Assembly (NCBI RefSeq): GCF_003725735.1
Contig: NZ_RJTM01000162.1
Location: 1 to 44,305, forward strand
Direction: 5' to 3'
DNA length: 44,305 nt
DNA from: Sinomicrobium pectinilyticum
GTDB taxonomy: Bacteria > Bacteroidota > Bacteroidia > Flavobacteriales > Flavobacteriaceae
The notes under the pieces were generated by a model. It saw nothing but the letters and a program-made list of their open reading frames with translations. It made no database searches and had not been told where the DNA came from. Of the stretch, positions 43,801-44,305 are shown piece by piece. Positions within the stretch are counted from its first letter, which is position 1. The number at the start of each line of letters is the position of its first letter. Position numbers and translations under genes: made by a program.

Positions 43801-44305
43801 GTAAACGAACCGGGAGCAACCGTCACGCTTGATCCGAATACTTCGGTGACATTGCGCTGGACGGTGACCAATGGTACGTGTAGTTCTTTTGATGATGTGG
43901 TATTGAATTATGTTTCACAAGCGGATATTGTTGCGGTAAAAGTGACAGGTGAGGCGGGACAGACAGAATACGTGCCCGGTGAGACTGTTGAATACACCAT
44001 AACTATAACGAACAACGGTCCGAGTGCTGCCGAACAGGTAAATATTGTAGACGTAGATCCTGCCGGGGCCGAAATTGCCGGTTGGACGGCGGAAGTCGTA
44101 GCCGGTACCGTAACCTTACCGAATACATCGGGAACGGGTAGTATTGATGAAATTATTGACTTACTGCCTGCCGGCGCCGAAGTGAGGTATAACGTTACTG
44201 TTCAAACCTTCCCCCATAGCGTGGAAGAATTGGTGAACGCGGTACAGGTAACCAGCCCGACAGAGGACCCCGACCCGGATTGCCCGGATTGTGAGACGCC
44301 ACCGC
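37849..44305 (+). CDS. Giant secreted multi-domain adhesin-like protein, 3' end outside window
   Basis: Open from ATG 37849 to the window edge: 2152 codons without a stop. Signal peptide 1-36 (hydrophobic 17-28, cleavage after VTAQ). Residues about 40-450 resemble the IgGFc-binding N-terminal domain (GTDFLVPMQQE, HGYLILATEDNTTVTITP, KPVVITIFSE). Ig/PKD-like modules follow (about 458-622), then a propeller-like region of DUF6923 type (about 624-884: RYNGIGYNFEDNLIYGF, AFSPYNGFLYGIS), a beta domain (885-1020), duplicated blocks (1035-1367 and 1608-1941) separated by SprB/Ig-like modules (GSIEVISPLGAQFEYSINGADYQSA, EPGDYSVVVRADGC), and a DUF11 module (about 2024-2140). It is probably surface-exposed and exported by type IX secretion, but the C-terminal signal is not in the window. 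The IgG name is a family label and does not show host binding. Confidence 0.88.
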   Translation, partial: MSSVISNEKKRNSFSCMLLLLVLLLTPAFVDKVTAQTTVTFDREYWLALPTTSTLYRAGSVFRVSTFDAPATVTLSSPLTTSFVPKTITIAANSTGDIPLTDAEVELLTNSTGNSIAGTGVLVETNARISIYYEPGSASASPDLIPLKGSQALGTDFLVPMQQESPVETAHGYLILATEDNTTVTITPKDDIIGHTAGTPFTVTLQRGQIYYAEKIGVEPGTSGSKVISDKPVVITIFSELMGYVSSTGGAADLGAEQIVPIKNIGTEYLIVRGYRNPTDIVYFTAVEDDTQLMVNGSLVATLNATETYTLNTGTTDAFHVQSTKKVTALQLSAVDAEQGLAMLPAQLGCNGSNRVQVVRANNNAFYISIAAPTNTGFTVNGDATLLAPGAFQPIENTGWYYARVEVPLSLVAAGDAVVVTNTSPAAKFHMGVFHGGFGAARYGYFSSYTSVSMNFPEPEKEACAGQSVSFTPQILSSDPIVSYTWTGPGGSVVSNDEILTLDDVTDSDTGSYTLTAQTQTDCTVEESVQLTVLTLTEIPDVGFQSPLVVCIPDAVLEVKNPDPSWVSYQWYMDGILISDATGITYRPTTGQRGIFTVSAIVESGCETPVSQGITMDSNCPVPFECDGSAYLISSPSGTVPSSLYVVQANNPTIVHATITPSIPDRYNGIGYNFEDNLIYGFAQGDPPSLNPADVVRIDGEGTVTRLGVPQPTPGQVPGMATWAANANVNANGGRVGYAAGVVGLDHKLYTLAVTNNNTAFLVTVDLTTMTYTTVRLSLDISNIVDLAFSPYNGFLYGISSGRLIRINPNNGNQAIINPSSGTIPANLAAGGAWNDVQGRIYFYANGTTPNRLYRYNPANNAFVNVSAADPYPTFDATACFPTRMEKQVSIPAEGLVPGDEVEFEFSIYNSQMLPMTYDFEDVLASADLSWISGSVEPAAPGGGTVSISGQTLTISGVTVQPSAATGEPLTFRVSVKVADNASYGSCYSNQATISQGGTMVVSDNPDTEELNDPTLFCLNECDLQAPTSGGNIQECANDPIQKITATATVPDGVQLIWYDAPAGGNVVTDPSLETVGTVTYYAAADDGTCISQNRTPVTLNILPTPLLDEIEDVEECVSYELPVISGSNLTGNEAYYTEPNGGGIKYLPGDVIEDIGSTTLYVYDEMAAMDNCEGVLTVASNTNYIIDDLFEDGTHHQYPGATNSGFWQGTANQQILYNSPGTPVGDQIYLGLVGDVSIDDTSACFGTEVNINAQVTITNQGPGNGAGYSGRLAIINKSTDEILYQTQLTANFPATTTMTPTVTGTVPAADVLAGNIAIMVAVETYQGTFKNWQVSGFNADYQFQPENTQACSDEQSFELTINDLPELVITDPGPECLPGTVDLTDAAVTAGSTAGLIYNYFEDAEGTVELSGPESVSETGTYYIRGEDPATGCSTIMPVEVILIDAPEVSIGQPVCIDGEGSIEVISPLGAQFEYSINGADYQSAAVFESVAPGTYMVTVRNTTNGCVSLETEAVVDNAPTAPVPVVTQPDCESPTGTIHVPRYENASYSIDGGASFSGLNTFSELEPGDYSVVVRADGCDSDPVTVTIEEAPLVPASPVSGGDQVVCAEDPVQTMTATASVEAGETLVWYDAPIGGNVVADPSLNAVGVVTYYAEANNGTCPSLNRTAVTLMIQEAPYLDPMEDQEACEEYVLPEIEGTGLSGNEAYYTEANGGGTRLEPGDTINTVGTTTLYIFDEIEGEFNCSGTLSAVSTTKVTQSGLEEMWFQSLYLTDDYDSAIWNGTSTAISYDTTDPVINSQTYKTIVADVVFSGDPGCFGSAIRINPRMQITNTGPDTGRAYSGEVAVVNNVTNEIIARSQQLLNTPVNDPVDIDFTTGVSIEDLTEGNISIVIIVETYHGDDYIKDWTIENFSVDYQYLPEFTPSCPDEESFDVTIYEMPVADAGEEQTQYNDGIFTLDAATPAFGTGEWSVVDGILAEAISDVNEPGATVTLDPNTSVTLRWTVTNGTCSSFDDVVLNYVSQADIVAVKVTGEAGQTEYVPGETVEYTITITNNGPSAAEQVNIVDVDPAGAEIAGWTAEVVAGTVTLPNTSGTGSIDEIIDLLPAGAEVRYNVTVQTFPHSVEELVNAVQVTSPTEDPDPDCPDCETPP
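40951..41949 (+). repeat. Adhesin internal duplication, copy 1
   Basis: Encodes an Ig-like part (LIWYDAPAGGNVV, VTYYAAADDGTC), a second part with GNEAYYTEPNGGG and TTLYVYDE, and a beta-sandwich part with a Cys-Phe-Gly and an ITNQGPGNGAGYSG segment, ending SDEQSFELTI. It aligns in the same order with the copy that starts 1719 bp later. Confidence 0.85.
42670..43671 (+). repeat. Adhesin internal duplication, copy 2
   Basis: The matching block: LVWYDAPIGGNVV, VTYYAEANNGTC, GNEAYYTEANGGG, TTLYIFDE, GCFGSAIRINPRMQITNTGPDTGRAYSG and PDEESFDVTI. The first two parts are close copies; the beta-sandwich part has diverged more, so the duplication is not recent throughout. Confidence 0.85.

Overview
The window looks like chromosomal DNA of a marine- or soil-type Flavobacteriaceae (phylum Bacteroidota). 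The evidence is two SusC/SusD outer-membrane pairs, an ECF sigma/FecR pair with a DUF4974 tail, many -7 boxes of the Bacteroidota form TAnnTTTG, almost no Shine-Dalgarno sequences, and housekeeping proteins (Era, Der, RuvC, HemW) with flavobacterial-looking sequences. I cannot name the genus. There is no prophage, insertion sequence, CRISPR array or rRNA; one tRNA-Leu(UAG) is present.

Layout. 1-800 has no convincing gene: it holds the end of a nested 84-bp/21-bp tandem repeat, a 7-bp repeat array and the terminator of the first SusCD pair. 801-6087 (minus strand) is susC-susD pair 1, which carries no sigma-signalling domain. 6356-10100 holds a metzincin-like lipoprotein, era, a small membrane protein and der. 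10628-20993 is the second nutrient-uptake locus: ECF sigma, a 617-bp gap, a FecR anti-sigma with a TTG start, a SusC with an N-terminal STN signalling domain, SusD, a Tat-targeted calcineurin-like phosphoesterase and a lipoprotein, closed by a terminator. The natural reading is trans-envelope signalling: substrate binding at SusC is relayed through STN to FecR, which frees sigma to transcribe the locus. The phosphoesterase suggests a phosphate-containing substrate, but the substrate is not known.

21020-25657 holds a DUF456 protein (minus), then blaI and a chimeric M56 protease gene overlapping by 4 bp, followed by a TPR protein and a TonB_C-like lipoprotein. Three copies of one dyad, AACTAA-N4-TTAGTT, surround the blaI promoter and are probably the BlaI operators. 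25868-33226 is mostly housekeeping or conserved hypothetical: ruvC, hemW, an M28 peptidase, a cyclase-family protein, DUF4260, DUF4230, an MmcQ/YjbR protein, an M20 dipeptidase and tRNA-Leu.

33438-37120 is a LuxR-type response regulator and a 1023-residue propeller-type histidine kinase in convergent orientation, overlapping by 19 bp at their 3' ends. After a 728-bp AT-rich spacer, a giant secreted repeat protein begins at 37849 and runs off the end of the window (2152 codons seen). It has a signal peptide, an IgGFc-binding-type N-terminal region, a propeller-like region, Ig/SprB-like modules, an internal duplicated block of about 1 kb and a DUF11 module. It is probably a surface or gliding-type adhesin.

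The observations most worth a second look are the BlaI operator cluster with its chimeric M56/TonB_C/carboxypeptidase-D-like sensor, the nested repeat at the left edge, the adhesin's internal duplication, and the hairpin just upstream of the second susC. I see no clear wholly new defence or mobile system.
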